From Pseudotabrizicola sediminis (GTDB lineage: Bacteria > Pseudomonadota > Alphaproteobacteria > Rhodobacterales > Rhodobacteraceae), in assembly GCF_004745575.1 (NCBI RefSeq), contig NZ_RPEM01000015.1, positions 24,916-58,205 on the forward strand: DNA of 33,290 nt. Direction: 5' to 3'. The notes beneath the pieces are model-generated. The model ran no database searches. It was not told the DNA's origin and saw only the letters and a program-made list of their open reading frames with translations. Every line of letters begins with the position of its first letter. Position 1 is the stretch's first letter. The translations under genes and the position numbers were made by a program. Positions 33,225 through 33,290 of this stretch are shown here, piece by piece.

Positions 33225-33290
33225 CGCCTCTGTTCCGAAGGATGCCTTGTGAGCTACCCCCCGAAGATCGGACAGTGACGGAAGCTACGA

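Noticed and set aside
1-33290. CRISPR arrays, tRNA/rRNA genes, prophage or complete insertion sequences
   Set aside because: No regular spaced repeats, no tRNA-like fold, and no transposase, integrase or phage structural gene was seen by eye.

Overview
The window looks like a chromosome or large-replicon segment of an alphaproteobacterium, most likely Rhodobacterales (Roseobacter-type). This rests on the high-GC coding style, the dense sugar ABC/SorC/ROK gene content and the resemblance of most proteins to families common there. No taxon marker (rRNA, tRNA, ribosomal protein) is present, so the placement is an inference. The ends are housekeeping or stress genes: a Nudix hydrolase cut by the left edge, an ABC-F ATPase, and on the right an M23 peptidase, a DksA/TraR zinc-finger protein, a tandem universal stress protein, a SulP transporter and a NYN-domain fragment. 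Between them (about 3.7-28.0 kb) lies a compact carbohydrate-catabolism island, flanked by gene-poor or decayed stretches (226-1083, 2935-3717, and 28001-28496, which holds a RES-domain remnant).

The island has three regulatory units. Unit 1 is controlled by a SorC regulator (8565-9542). Divergent from it is an overlapping minus-strand operon: FGGY kinase, then an acetoin-dehydrogenase-type E1 alpha, E1 beta and lipoyl-alpha/beta-hydrolase E2. Downstream on the plus strand run a 3-hydroxyisobutyrate-dehydrogenase-like oxidoreductase, a ribose-type ABC importer (single-domain ATPase, permease, LuxP-like binding protein), a terminator-like hairpin, DhaK, DhaL, a D-tagatose-3-epimerase-family protein, a P-loop FrcK/uridine-kinase-like kinase, methylthioribose kinase (MtnK) and methylthioribose-1-phosphate isomerase (MtnA). 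Unit 2 is a second SorC regulator (19174-20136) divergent from a coupled FGGY kinase and FucA-type class II aldolase. Unit 3 is a ROK regulator divergent from a MalK/MalE/MalF/MalG-type importer.

The most interesting reading is of a combined scavenging system for deoxy- or 1-deoxy-sugars. MtnK and MtnA occur without the methionine-salvage genes mtnB/C/D, but a FucA-type aldolase lies nearby. This is the set used by the DHAP shunt, which breaks 5-deoxyribose or methylthioribose into DHAP plus an aldehyde. The binding protein keeps, by alignment from memory, seven of the eight residues that hold AI-2 in Vibrio LuxP, but no LuxQ is present and the protein sits in an ABC operon. The layout (FGGY kinase and SorC regulator next to a ribose-type importer) recalls the lsr AI-2 operon. 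A translationally coupled kinase plus acyloin-cleaving TPP/lipoyl complex would suit a 1-deoxyketose or DPD-like methyl ketone, giving acetyl-CoA plus a triose. The substrate is not proven by sequence.
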